From: Dermabacter indicis
GTDB taxonomy: Bacteria; Actinomycetota; Actinomycetes; Actinomycetales; Dermabacteraceae
NCBI GenBank assembly: GCA_001403775.1
Contig: CYUG01000011.1
Location: forward strand, 209,051 to 273,050
Direction: 5' to 3'
DNA length: 64,000 bases
Of the stretch, positions 56,712-64,000 are shown piece by piece. The number at the start of each line of letters is the position of its first letter. Positions within the stretch are counted from its first letter, which is position 1. The position numbers were made by a program, and so were the translations under genes. The notes under the pieces were generated by a model. That model was given only the letters and a program-made list of their open reading frames with translations, did not search any database and was not told the DNA's origin.

Positions 56712-57983
56712 TCAGTTCCCTTCCTCGCGATTGAGCACCGTGCGGATTCGCTCTTTGATGTGCTCGAGATCCGCGCGCTTGTCGTCACCGATGAGACCAA
56801 ACCACGTCGAGGCGGTCGTGACGTCTTTATCGCCGCGGCCCGAGAGATTCGCGATGATCACTGCCCCGTCCCCGAGCTCGCGCCCGAGGCTAAGAGCGCC
56901 GGCAAGGGCATGTGCGGATTCAAGGGCGGGCATGATGCCTTCTGTCATGGAGAGCAGCGCAAAGGCTTCCATCGCTTCGGCGTCATTGATTGCTCGGTAC
57001 TCCGCGCGGCCTGTGTCGGCGAGATAGGAGTGTTCGGGTCCCACGCTCGGGTAGTCGAGGCCAGCACTCACGGAGTGGGACTCGATGGTTTGGCCATCCT
57101 CATCTTGCATGACAAACGAGCGTGCGCCGTGAAGAACTCCTGGGCTGCCCGCGCCAATCGTCGCGGAGTGCTCGCCCGAATCGATACCCGAGCCGCCTGC
57201 CTCGCAGCCAACAATCCGCACCGCGGAGTCTTCAAGGAACGCGTGGAAAAGCCCCATCGCATTTGAGCCCCCACCCACGCACGCAACAATCGCGTCGGGC
57301 AGTCGACCCGCTTGGGAGAGAATTTGTTCGCGCGCCTCACGCCCGATCATCGCGTGGAACTGGCGCACCATGGTGGGGTAAGGGTGCGGGCCCGTCACGG
57401 TCCCGAGCAGGTAGTGGGTGGTTTCCACATTCGTCACCCAATCGCGGAAGGCTTCATTGATCGCGTCCTTGAGCGTGCGTGAGCCGTGGGTCACGGGTAT
57501 GACCTCCGCACCGAGGAGGCGCATGCGCGCAACGTTGAGGGCCTGGCGCTCTGTATCGACCTCGCCCATGTAGATGCGGCATTCAAGCCCGAGCAGCGCC
57601 GCGGCGGTCGCGGTCGCGACACCGTGTTGGCCCGCACCGGTCTCGGCGATCACACGAGTCTTACCCATGCGCTTGGTCAGCAGCGCCTGCGCGAGCACGT
57701 TGTTGATCTTGTGGCTGCCCGTGTGGTTGAGGTCTTCGCGCTTGAGGAAGATTTGCGCGCCTCCTGCGAGGGCGGAAAAGCGCGGGACCTCGGTGAGGAG
57801 CGAAGGGCGGCCCGTGTACTCGCGATTGAGGCGTTCGAGTTCGCGTGCGAATGCCGGATCTGCTTCGGCTTCGTGCCAGGCGTCCGTCAGTTCGTCAAGC
57901 GCGGGCACGAGCGCCTCGGGGAGAAACCTCCCTCCGAATTCACCGAAGAACGGTCCGTCCTCGGGGGTAAAGGTGTCGGTCAT
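56712..57983 (-). CDS. trpB: Tryptophan synthase beta chain
   Basis: A 423-residue PLP enzyme. The Schiff-base Lys is in [20 protein letters not shown], the ammonium-binding catalytic Glu in [13 protein letters not shown], and the phosphate loop is [14 protein letters not shown]. It condenses indole with serine. It lies 30 bases after trpC and directly before trpA. Confidence 0.98.
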   Translation of the reverse strand: MTDTFTPEDGPFFGEFGGRFLPEALVPALDELTDAWHEAEADPAFARELERLNREYTGRPSLLTEVPRFSALAGGAQIFLKREDLNHTGSHKINNVLAQALLTKRMGKTRVIAETGAGQHGVATATAAALLGLECRIYMGEVDTERQALNVARMRLLGAEVIPVTHGSRTLKDAINEAFRDWVTNVETTHYLLGTVTGPHPYPTMVRQFHAMIGREAREQILSQAGRLPDAIVACVGGGSNAMGLFHAFLEDSAVRIVGCEAGGSGIDSGEHSATIGAGSPGVLHGARSFVMQDEDGQTIESHSVSAGLDYPSVGPEHSYLADTGRAEYRAINDAEAMEAFALLSMTEGIMPALESAHALAGALSLGRELGDGAVIIANLSGRGDKDVTTASTWFGLIGDDKRADLEHIKERIRTVLNREEGN

Positions 57984-58013
57984 GTTCGGTCCTCCTTCTT
58001 TCCGCAGGCTGCG

Positions 58014-58817
58014 TCAGCGCTGCGCGCGGCCTCGTCGCTCAACACTTCTGAAGTCACGTGCGGCCTCGGCAGGTTCCGCGTGGCGCACGAGTGCCTCGCC
58101 CACGAGAACCGCATCCGCGCCCGCACGTGCGTAGGCCCTGACATCGGCGAGTGTGGCGACGGCGGACTCCCCCACGGCGAGGCGATTGCCCGGGATCGCT
58201 CCGAGGAGGGAGCACGCATAATCGAGGTCGACCTCGAGAGTCTTGAGATTGCGGGCATTCACTCCGATCAGTTCGGCCTCGCTCGCAAGTGCCCGGTCCA
58301 CTTCCGCCGGCGTATGCGCTTCGACGAGCACACGCATGCCGAGGGAGCGCGCGAGAGCGTAGAGATGCTGGAGATGGGCGTCGCTCAAAGCCGCGACAAT
58401 CAGGAGCACCACGTCGGCACCGTGCGCTCGCGCCTCATAGATTTGATAGTCCTCGACCATGAAATCCTTGCGCAACACCGGAATGCCTACCCGTGAGCGG
58501 ACGGCGTCGAGATCCGCGAGGGATCCCGCGAATCTCCGCTCTTCCGTGAGCACACTGATCGCCGTGGCACCGCCACCTTCATACGCGCGCGCGAGAGCTG
58601 CGGGATCGGGGATGTCGGCAAGGGCACCCTTCGAAGGCGACGAGCGCTTGACCTCGGCGAACAGCCCAAGTGTCGTGCGGGAGCGGAGGCGCTCAACGAC
58701 GTCGATCGCGGGCGTCGCTTCCCGAGCGAGACGTTCAATATCGGCCGCGCCAACGTCGGATTTACGCCGTGCAAGACCCTCACGTACCCCGGCGATGATC
58801 TCCTCAAGTACGCTCAC
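58014..58817 (-). CDS. trpC: Indole-3-glycerol-phosphate synthase
   Basis: A 267-residue TIM barrel. Substrate-binding and catalytic residues are in LFAEVKRSSPSKGAL, VLRKDFMVEDYQIYEARAHG, VEAHTPAEVDRAL and IGVNARNLKTLEVDL, with VGESAV and VGEALVRH at the phosphate site. The GTG start has GAGGAGG ahead. A terminator-like hairpin lies about 43 bases upstream, so expression may be set by read-through. Confidence 0.97.
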   Translation of the reverse strand: MSVLEEIIAGVREGLARRKSDVGAADIERLAREATPAIDVVERLRSRTTLGLFAEVKRSSPSKGALADIPDPAALARAYEGGGATAISVLTEERRFAGSLADLDAVRSRVGIPVLRKDFMVEDYQIYEARAHGADVVLLIVAALSDAHLQHLYALARSLGMRVLVEAHTPAEVDRALASEAELIGVNARNLKTLEVDLDYACSLLGAIPGNRLAVGESAVATLADVRAYARAGADAVLVGEALVRHAEPAEAARDFRSVERRGRAQR

Positions 58818-58852
58818 GCGCCGCCCTCCTCACTGTCTCAGGCACGAGTTGA

Positions 58853-58896
58853 GAACAAAACGCCCTGTACGAAGAGGATGTCCTTCGCACAGGGCG
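58853..58896 (-). terminator. Terminator or attenuator ahead of trpC
   Basis: CGCCCTGT (58861-58868) pairs with ACAGGGCG (58889-58896), continuing after one mismatch as CGAAG/CTTCG around an 8-base loop. On the minus strand the stem is followed by TTTTGTTCTC. It lies between the small membrane gene and trpC, inside the trp operon. Confidence 0.7.
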
Positions 58897-58909
58897 GTGG
58901 GCGCCCACG

Positions 58910-59137
58910 CTAGCGCTTGGCCTTCTGGCCGAAACCTGCGGTGCGAAGAATGAAACCGACCACGATGGCAAGAACCATGGACCCGACGCCGACGAGCAGA
59001 AGAATGCTTTGACCGGTGACCATGCCGAGGGCGAAAAGAATCGCACCAAGCAGTACGAGGACCGAGAAGGTCCAGGCGGCAACGGTCTTGCCTTCATTCT
59101 GCGGCGGGGCGGGGGGAACGAGATAGGTCTTCGGCAT
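58910..59137 (-). CDS. Small trp-operon membrane protein, HGxxPAAW-like variant
   Basis: A 75-residue protein with two hydrophobic helices (SVLVLLGAILFALGMVTGQS and ILLLVGVGSMVLAIVVGFIL). Small two-helix proteins with an HGxxPAAW motif are found in this exact place in actinobacterial trp operons. Here the matching segment is NEGKTVAAWT, so His and Pro are replaced. The function is unknown. Position makes the relationship likely despite the altered motif. Confidence 0.7.
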   Translation of the reverse strand: MPKTYLVPPAPPQNEGKTVAAWTFSVLVLLGAILFALGMVTGQSILLLVGVGSMVLAIVVGFILRTAGFGQKAKR

Positions 59138-59240
59138 TCTTCACTCCGGTAAAAATTGACTCTGGGGCATCGTGGCGAATTATTTTCATCATTCCGCGAC
59201 AATCATTGTGCCACGTTTCCCCGCGGGTTTCTTCGCGCGC

Positions 59241-59864
59241 TCACCACTCGCGAGGCTCTTCGCTCGGGTCTTCTCCGAGGCTCAACATGTCCCAGGCCTC
59301 GGCATCGGTGTGCGCTGTTGCTCGGGCGCCCCGCGCGGATTGGCTTGGCGCATGGCGGGTGTAGCGGGTGCGGCTCGCCTCCCCTCCCCCGTGCATTCGA
59401 GTGCGCGACACGAGGAGTCCCCCGACGAGAGTCACAATCACCCCGCACAGAATCGAAACCCATACGGGCCACGCGGCAGACACGTCGACGGGAGCATTCA
59501 CACTGCCCGTAGCCTCGAGGGCGGTGCTCGAGGCAGCACGCGCAGGATCAAGGGCGACGAGTAGTCCTCCCGCGACAATGCCGATGCCCGCGAGCGACGA
59601 CACGAGCGCGCATGCAAGGGCAAGACCTCGCCGTGCAAGGGCGAGAGCAGCCGCGGCTGCGAGAGCCACGAGAGCGCACGCGAGCGAAAGCGGCGAAGCT
59701 TTCGCTCCCGCGATACTCAGCTCTGCGATGTTACCCGCAAGCCCCACGGCCTCGCCCTCAATCCACGTTGGTTGGGTGAGCACGGCGGCCACCGCCCCGG
59801 CCGCCACAAGCGTGAGCAGGAACGGGGTACGGGATCGGGAAGATTCCGACGCTTGTCTGGCCAT
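59241..59864 (-). CDS. Trp biosynthesis-associated membrane protein
   Basis: A 207-residue protein with about four hydrophobic segments (FLLTLVAAGAVAAVLTQPTW, LSLACALVALAAAAALALA, LALACALVSSLAGIGIVAGG, WPVWVSILCGVIVTLVGGLL) and a hydrophilic tail. It matches the layout of the Trp_oprn_chp family, which sits beside trpE in actinobacteria; the QPTW and AAWPVW segments are typical. Its function is unknown; transport or scaffolding is a guess. The start overlaps the trpE stop. Confidence 0.82.
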   Translation of the reverse strand: MARQASESSRSRTPFLLTLVAAGAVAAVLTQPTWIEGEAVGLAGNIAELSIAGAKASPLSLACALVALAAAAALALARRGLALACALVSSLAGIGIVAGGLLVALDPARAASSTALEATGSVNAPVDVSAAWPVWVSILCGVIVTLVGGLLVSRTRMHGGGEASRTRYTRHAPSQSARGARATAHTDAEAWDMLSLGEDPSEEPREW

Positions 59865-61438
59865 CACTGCTTCCTCAACGTTTCGGCGCTTGCCACGGCA
59901 CGTTCGGCAGCGGCCGCTTTGGAGAGCGATTCTCTGTGCTCCATGGTGGGGATCGAATCCGCGACGACACCGCCTCCAGCCTGGACGTGTGCGCGGCCGT
60001 CTTTCATGACTGTCGTGCGAATAGCGATGGCCATGTCAAGGTCGCCAGCGAAATCCAGATACCCGACGGTGCCGCCGTAGATTCCCCGCGACACGGGTTC
60101 GAGCTCGTCAATGATCTGCATCGCACGCGGCTTTGGTGCTCCCGTGAGAGTGCCCGCGGGGAAAGTCGCGGTGAGTGCGTCGAAGGCGGTCATCCCGTCC
60201 TTCAGAGTGCCCGTGACCGACGAGATCATGTGCATGATGTGGGAGTACTTCACGACGTCCATGAAGTCGCGCACGATGACGCTTCCTGGCTCGCACACCT
60301 TTTGTAGGTCGTTGCGGCCGAGGTCGACGAGCATGAGGTGTTCGGACCGATCCTTGGGGTCGGCGAGGAGTTCGTTCTTGATGCGCTCGTCTTCTTCGGT
60401 ATCGACTCCGCGCGGGCGAGATCCTGCGATCGGGTGCGTGCTCGCGCTTCGTCCGCGCACCGTCACGAGGGTTTCGGGGCTCGCCCCCACGACATCGATC
60501 GGCGTACCGTCGCCGTCGTGCGCGCGCACGAGAAACATGTACGGCGACGGGTTGAGCCTTCGAAGAACGCGGTACACGTCGAGCGGGTCCGCGCTCGTCT
60601 CTTGCGCGTGGCGTTGGGACGGCACTACCTGGAAGATCTCGCCGTCGATGATGTTGTCGATCGCCCTCTCGACAGACTTTTCAAACGCGTCCTGACTCGT
60701 GCGCGCCGTGCTCGAGGGCGTTTCCACGCCCGAGTACACGACAGGGTTCGTGTCGATACTCGCGCGAAGCGATGCCCTCATGGCCTCGATCCGCGAGAGT
60801 GCCGCGTCGTAGGCCTGTTCGGCGCCGGCTTGCTCGCCGTTGAGGTTCAGCGCATTCGCGACGAGCAGGACGGTTGAGTCTCTGTGGTCGTAGACCGCGA
60901 CGTCTTCGGCGAGAAGCATGCACAGCTCTGGCGTGCCGATTTCGTCTGCCGGTTTGTGCGGCAGCTTTTCGAGGCGGCGCACCGCGTCGTAGCTCACGAA
61001 GCCGACGAGCCCGCCCGTGAACGGCGGAAGTTCATCGATGCGCGACGACCTAAACGCCGCTGCCGTCGCCTTGAGCGCCTCGAGCGGGTCGCCGGAAGTG
61101 GGAACGCCTGCAGGAACGTCCCCGAACCAGCGAGCTTCGCCGCTTTTCTCGGTGAGCGAGGCACGCGCCTTCACCCCAACGATCGACCAACGCGATTGCT
61201 CACCCTGACCGGACGATTCAAGAAGTAAGCTTCCCGCTGGGCCCGAAGGCGCCGTGAGCTTCCGATACAGGGAGATCGGCGTGTCCTGATCGGCAAGGAG
61301 CCGGATCACGACGGGAACGATGCGTTGCGTTCGAGCGAGGTCAAGGAAGGTTCCACGATCAGGCCATACTTCGCCGAGCTTTGCGCTTTCAAGGCCGCGC
61401 ACCGTTTCGGGGTAAATAACGCGCTCCAAAATGCGCAC
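59864..61438 (-). CDS. trpE: Anthranilate synthase component I
   Basis: About 524 residues. The N-terminal domain keeps the Trp-binding motif in GSLLLESSGQGEQSRWSIVG, so feedback inhibition is expected. The chorismate-binding core has FQVVPSQRHAQE, PIAGSRPRGVDTEEDER, LMLVDLGRNDLQKVCEPGSV and TLTGAPKPRAMQIIDELEP. It makes anthranilate from chorismate with TrpG, which is not in the window. The start is uncertain: GTG 61438 (chosen), TTG 61429, or an upstream codon overlapping metK. Confidence 0.95.
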   Translation of the reverse strand: MRILERVIYPETVRGLESAKLGEVWPDRGTFLDLARTQRIVPVVIRLLADQDTPISLYRKLTAPSGPAGSLLLESSGQGEQSRWSIVGVKARASLTEKSGEARWFGDVPAGVPTSGDPLEALKATAAAFRSSRIDELPPFTGGLVGFVSYDAVRRLEKLPHKPADEIGTPELCMLLAEDVAVYDHRDSTVLLVANALNLNGEQAGAEQAYDAALSRIEAMRASLRASIDTNPVVYSGVETPSSTARTSQDAFEKSVERAIDNIIDGEIFQVVPSQRHAQETSADPLDVYRVLRRLNPSPYMFLVRAHDGDGTPIDVVGASPETLVTVRGRSASTHPIAGSRPRGVDTEEDERIKNELLADPKDRSEHLMLVDLGRNDLQKVCEPGSVIVRDFMDVVKYSHIMHMISSVTGTLKDGMTAFDALTATFPAGTLTGAPKPRAMQIIDELEPVSRGIYGGTVGYLDFAGDLDMAIAIRTTVMKDGRAHVQAGGGVVADSIPTMEHRESLSKAAAAERAVASAETLRKQ

Positions 61439-61479
61439 TCCTTCCTCGTCGTCGCGAGAATGCTCCGGGGCGTCGAGCG

Positions 61480-62685
61480 TTAAAGCGCTCGCGTGAGATC
61501 TTCTGCCCGATTGGTCTTTTCCCACTCGAACTCTGGGAGGGGGCGACCAAAGTGGCCGAATACCGAGGTCTGCCGGTAGATCGGGCGCAAGAGATCAAGC
61601 TCCTCGACGATCGCTTGTGGGCGAAGGTCGAAGACCTTTTCAATCGCACGCGCGAGTTGGTGCTCGGGCACTCTCCCGGTTCCGAAGGTCTCAACGTAGA
61701 GTCCCACGGGGGCGGCGCGCCCGATCGCGTAGGCAACCTGGATCTCGCACCTTTCGGCCAGGCCCGCAGCGACGACGTTCTTTGCCACCCAGCGAAGGGC
61801 GTACGCAGCGCTACGGTCCACCTTCGATGGGTCCTTGCCTGAGAAGGCACCGCCACCGTGCCGAGCCATGCCTCCGTAGGTGTCGACGATGATCTTTCGG
61901 CCGGTCAGTCCGGCATCACCTTTGGGACCTCCCACAACGAAGCGGCCGGTGGGGTTGATATGGCGCTTGACGTCATCGATCGCGAGGCCAAGCGAGGCAA
62001 GCTCCTCGAGGACCGGCTGGATGACGACGCGAGAGATGGCCTCGGTGAGCTGCCCGGAGACGTCGACATCTTCGGCGTGCTGGCTCGATACCACAACCGC
62101 GTTGACGCTACGAGCGACGAAATCGTCGTCGTACCCGATGGTGACCTGTGATTTTCCATCGGGGCGAAGGTACGGAAGCACGCCGTCGCGGCGCGCGTTC
62201 GAAAGATTCTGAGCGAGCTTGTGGGCCGCATAGATCGGAAGCGGCATGAGATCCTTCGTATCCGTGCACGCGTACCCGAACATCAAGCCCTGATCGCCTG
62301 CGCCGAGCTGGAAGCCCTGTTCAATACTTCCGCCCTTGAACTCTTCCGAGTGATCTACGCCAAGCGCGATGTCGGCCGATTGAGAACCGATCGACACCTC
62401 GATGCCGCATGAATCCGCGTCGAAACCCTTTTCGGAGGAGTCGTAGCCGATCGAGCGGATCACGTCTCGCACAATCGAGTTCACGTCGCTGTAGCCCTCG
62501 GTCCGTACCTCTCCGGCAACGTGCACGAGACCGGTCGTGACGAGCGTTTCGACCGCCACGCGGGAGTTGAGATCCTGCGCGATCATGTCGTCAAGAATCG
62601 CATCGGAAATCTGGTCACAAATTTTATCGGGGTGCCCCTCCGTTACCGATTCGGAGGTGAAGTACCGCAAGTCATTGAGTGTCAT
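61480..62685 (-). CDS. metK: S-adenosylmethionine synthetase
   Basis: A 401-residue enzyme: [20 protein letters not shown] at the start, [16 protein letters not shown] (ATP-binding hexapeptide region) near residue 126, and the second signature [19 protein letters not shown]. It makes S-adenosylmethionine from methionine and ATP. It lies 52 bases after coaBC and about 40 before trpE. No SAM riboswitch-like structure is seen ahead of it. Confidence 0.98.
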   Translation of the reverse strand: MTLNDLRYFTSESVTEGHPDKICDQISDAILDDMIAQDLNSRVAVETLVTTGLVHVAGEVRTEGYSDVNSIVRDVIRSIGYDSSEKGFDADSCGIEVSIGSQSADIALGVDHSEEFKGGSIEQGFQLGAGDQGLMFGYACTDTKDLMPLPIYAAHKLAQNLSNARRDGVLPYLRPDGKSQVTIGYDDDFVARSVNAVVVSSQHAEDVDVSGQLTEAISRVVIQPVLEELASLGLAIDDVKRHINPTGRFVVGGPKGDAGLTGRKIIVDTYGGMARHGGGAFSGKDPSKVDRSAAYALRWVAKNVVAAGLAERCEIQVAYAIGRAAPVGLYVETFGTGRVPEHQLARAIEKVFDLRPQAIVEELDLLRPIYRQTSVFGHFGRPLPEFEWEKTNRAEDLTRAL

Positions 62686-62737
62686 GTGCTGCCTTTTCGA
62701 CGATAGATGAAGAGAAGAACGTGGTTCGAGGCTGCCG

Positions 62738-64000
62738 TTAGCCGTGCTCGTGCCCGAGGAGCGCGGCGACCTGATCGAGCATCGCGTGAGAGACCTCGTC
62801 CTTGGAACCCGCGGCCTCGCCCACGACCTCGCCGCTCGCGTCCAGGAACGTGAGAGCGTTGCGGTCGGACCCGAAGCCGTTTTCGCTCACGTCGTTGAAG
62901 GCAAGGAGATCTGCGCCCTTCGCTTGAGCCTTACGCTTTGCATGCACGAGAGCGCTCGCGTGCTCGTCGCCGGTTTCGGCAGCGAACCCACAGATGACGT
63001 GCGGAGGCTTCCCGTGAACGCGTCGCTCCACGAGAGCGCGGAGGATATCCTCGGTTTCCGTGAGGTGAAGGGTGAGACCCGATTCGCCCGCGCGCTTCTT
63101 AATCTTGCTCCCCGATGTTTCACGCGTGAAATCAGAGACGGCGGCGGCCATGATGAGCGCGTCGGCTTCGTCCTCAAGTTCACGCACCACCGAGGCAAGG
63201 TCAGCGGCGGATTCCACGCGCACGGTCGCGACGCCCGCGGGCGGCACAATGCTCGAACCAGCGAGCACGAGCGTCACCCGAGCACCGCGCACGAGTGCCG
63301 CACGCGCGAGCGCCGCCCCTTGCTTGCCGCTCGAATGATTCGTGAGCACTCGCACCGGGTCGAGCGCTTCGCGCGTTCCACCCGCGGTGATCACGACGTG
63401 CGTGCCTTCGAGATCACGTTCGCGCTCCCCCGCGGCGAGAACTGACTCGGTGAACTGCACGATGGCCTCGGATTCGGGAAGCCGCCCCACACCGGTATCC
63501 GCACCGGTGAGCCGACCGCTCGCGGGGTCAATAACGTGCACGCCGCGCGAGCGGAGTACATCCACGTTCTCTCGCGTCGCTGGGTGTTCCCACATTTCGG
63601 TGTGCATCGCGGGCGCAAGAATAACGGGGGCGCGCGTCACGAGGAGCGACGCCGAAAGCAAATCATCCGCTCGGCCCATGCGTGCTCGAGCCATGAAGTC
63701 GGCCGTCGCAGGGACCACGAGGATGGCGTCGGCTTCCTTCCCGAGCCGCACGTGCGCAACCGAATCCACATCCTCGAAAACCGAGGTTCGCACGGGGTTG
63801 TGGCTGAGCGCCTCCCATGTTGCGGCGCCCACGAACTCGAGCGAGCAGGGCGTGGGAATCACGCGCACGTCGGCACCGCGTTCGACAAGGCCTCTCACGA
63901 CATGAGCGGCCTTATACGCAGCGATGCCCGCACACACTCCTACGATGATGCGTAGCCCCTCGAGCGGGCGATGCGGGACGGAGGAGCGCGATGCGGGCAT
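62738..64000 (-). CDS. coaBC: Phosphopantothenoylcysteine decarboxylase/synthetase (start at window edge)
   Basis: 420 residues are readable; the ATG is the last codon in the window, so an upstream start cannot be excluded. The CoaC flavin half has [40 protein letters not shown] and [18 protein letters not shown]. The CoaB half has [34 protein letters not shown] and the KIKKRAG lysine motif. It makes 4'-phosphopantetheine in CoA synthesis. The order coaBC-metK is conserved in actinobacteria. Confidence 0.95.
   Translation of the reverse strand: MPASRSSVPHRPLEGLRIIVGVCAGIAAYKAAHVVRGLVERGADVRVIPTPCSLEFVGAATWEALSHNPVRTSVFEDVDSVAHVRLGKEADAILVVPATADFMARARMGRADDLLSASLLVTRAPVILAPAMHTEMWEHPATRENVDVLRSRGVHVIDPASGRLTGADTGVGRLPESEAIVQFTESVLAAGERERDLEGTHVVITAGGTREALDPVRVLTNHSSGKQGAALARAALVRGARVTLVLAGSSIVPPAGVATVRVESAADLASVVRELEDEADALIMAAAVSDFTRETSGSKIKKRAGESGLTLHLTETEDILRALVERRVHGKPPHVICGFAAETGDEHASALVHAKRKAQAKGADLLAFNDVSENGFGSDRNALTFLDASGEVVGEAAGSKDEVSHAMLDQVAALLGHEHG

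Noticed and set aside
62686-62737. A SAM riboswitch ahead of metK
   Set aside because: Only 52 bases separate coaBC and metK, too short for the known classes, and no matching structure is seen.

Overview
The window is a high-GC chromosomal stretch from an actinobacterium. Lineage markers that can be read in the sequence are a GarA/OdhI FHA protein next to an FtsR-type MerR regulator, a PAC2-family protein, the uvrA-uvrC-rapZ-yvcK-whiA run followed by gap-pgk-tpiA-secG, OpcA downstream of zwf, a Cmk-Der fusion, a PdtaR-type ANTAR regulator, and a trp operon carrying the two small actinobacterial trp-associated membrane proteins. I infer Micrococcales, perhaps Dermabacteraceae; that family-level guess rests on general impression only. 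Almost all of the window is housekeeping DNA. I see no insertion sequence, prophage, CRISPR array or rRNA.

Layout. 1-5400: an export locus (YhgE/Pip protein running off the left edge, MMPL transporter with an unusual ABC-ATPase-like tail, divergent TetR regulator with palindromic operators), then a broken small ORF and a two-copy repeat. 5400-9440: TrhO, PAC2 protein, orphan ParA-like ATPase, FtsR and GarA. 9640-12220: tRNA-Pro(GGG) and a large protein joining a degenerate asparagine-synthetase-like half to an F420 gamma-glutamyl-ligase-like (CofE/PF01996) half. 12230-19880 (minus strand): Nudix, Cmk-Der, TyrA, RluB, ParA, XerD, CtaB; the scpA-scpB pair usually found between parA and rluB is missing. 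20240-27650 (plus): tkt, tal, zwf, an opcA-pgl fusion and aroD. 27840-39170 (minus): secG, tpiA, pgk, gap, whiA, yvcK, rapZ, uvrC, uvrA. 39210-44170: MBL-fold hydrolase, PEBP protein, uvrB, coaE, TRIC-type membrane protein. 44200-47130: aroB-aroK-aroC. 47260-53000: rpsA, polA, a thioesterase and PdtaR. 53200-64000: tRNA-Leu(CAA), pyk, lgt, trpA, trpB, trpC, two trp-associated membrane proteins, trpE, metK and coaBC.

Functional themes. Carbon flow is well represented: the oxidative and non-oxidative pentose phosphate genes sit together, followed by lower glycolysis and pyruvate kinase. Erythrose-4-phosphate and PEP from these routes feed the shikimate genes (aroB, aroD, aroK, aroC) and then the Tyr (tyrA) and Trp (trpE, trpC, trpB, trpA) branches. 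All three nucleotide-excision-repair genes and PolA are present. Several operons end in clear hairpins.

The least ordinary items are the AsnB-like/CofE-like fusion, the MMPL protein with a Walker-A-less ABC-like tail, the OpcA-Pgl fusion, the clean absence of scpAB, and an orphan structured element between ctaB and tkt. Translation starts were re-chosen where a Shine-Dalgarno sequence and family length argued against the longest frame. Nothing was aligned against a database, so family names rest on recognised motifs.
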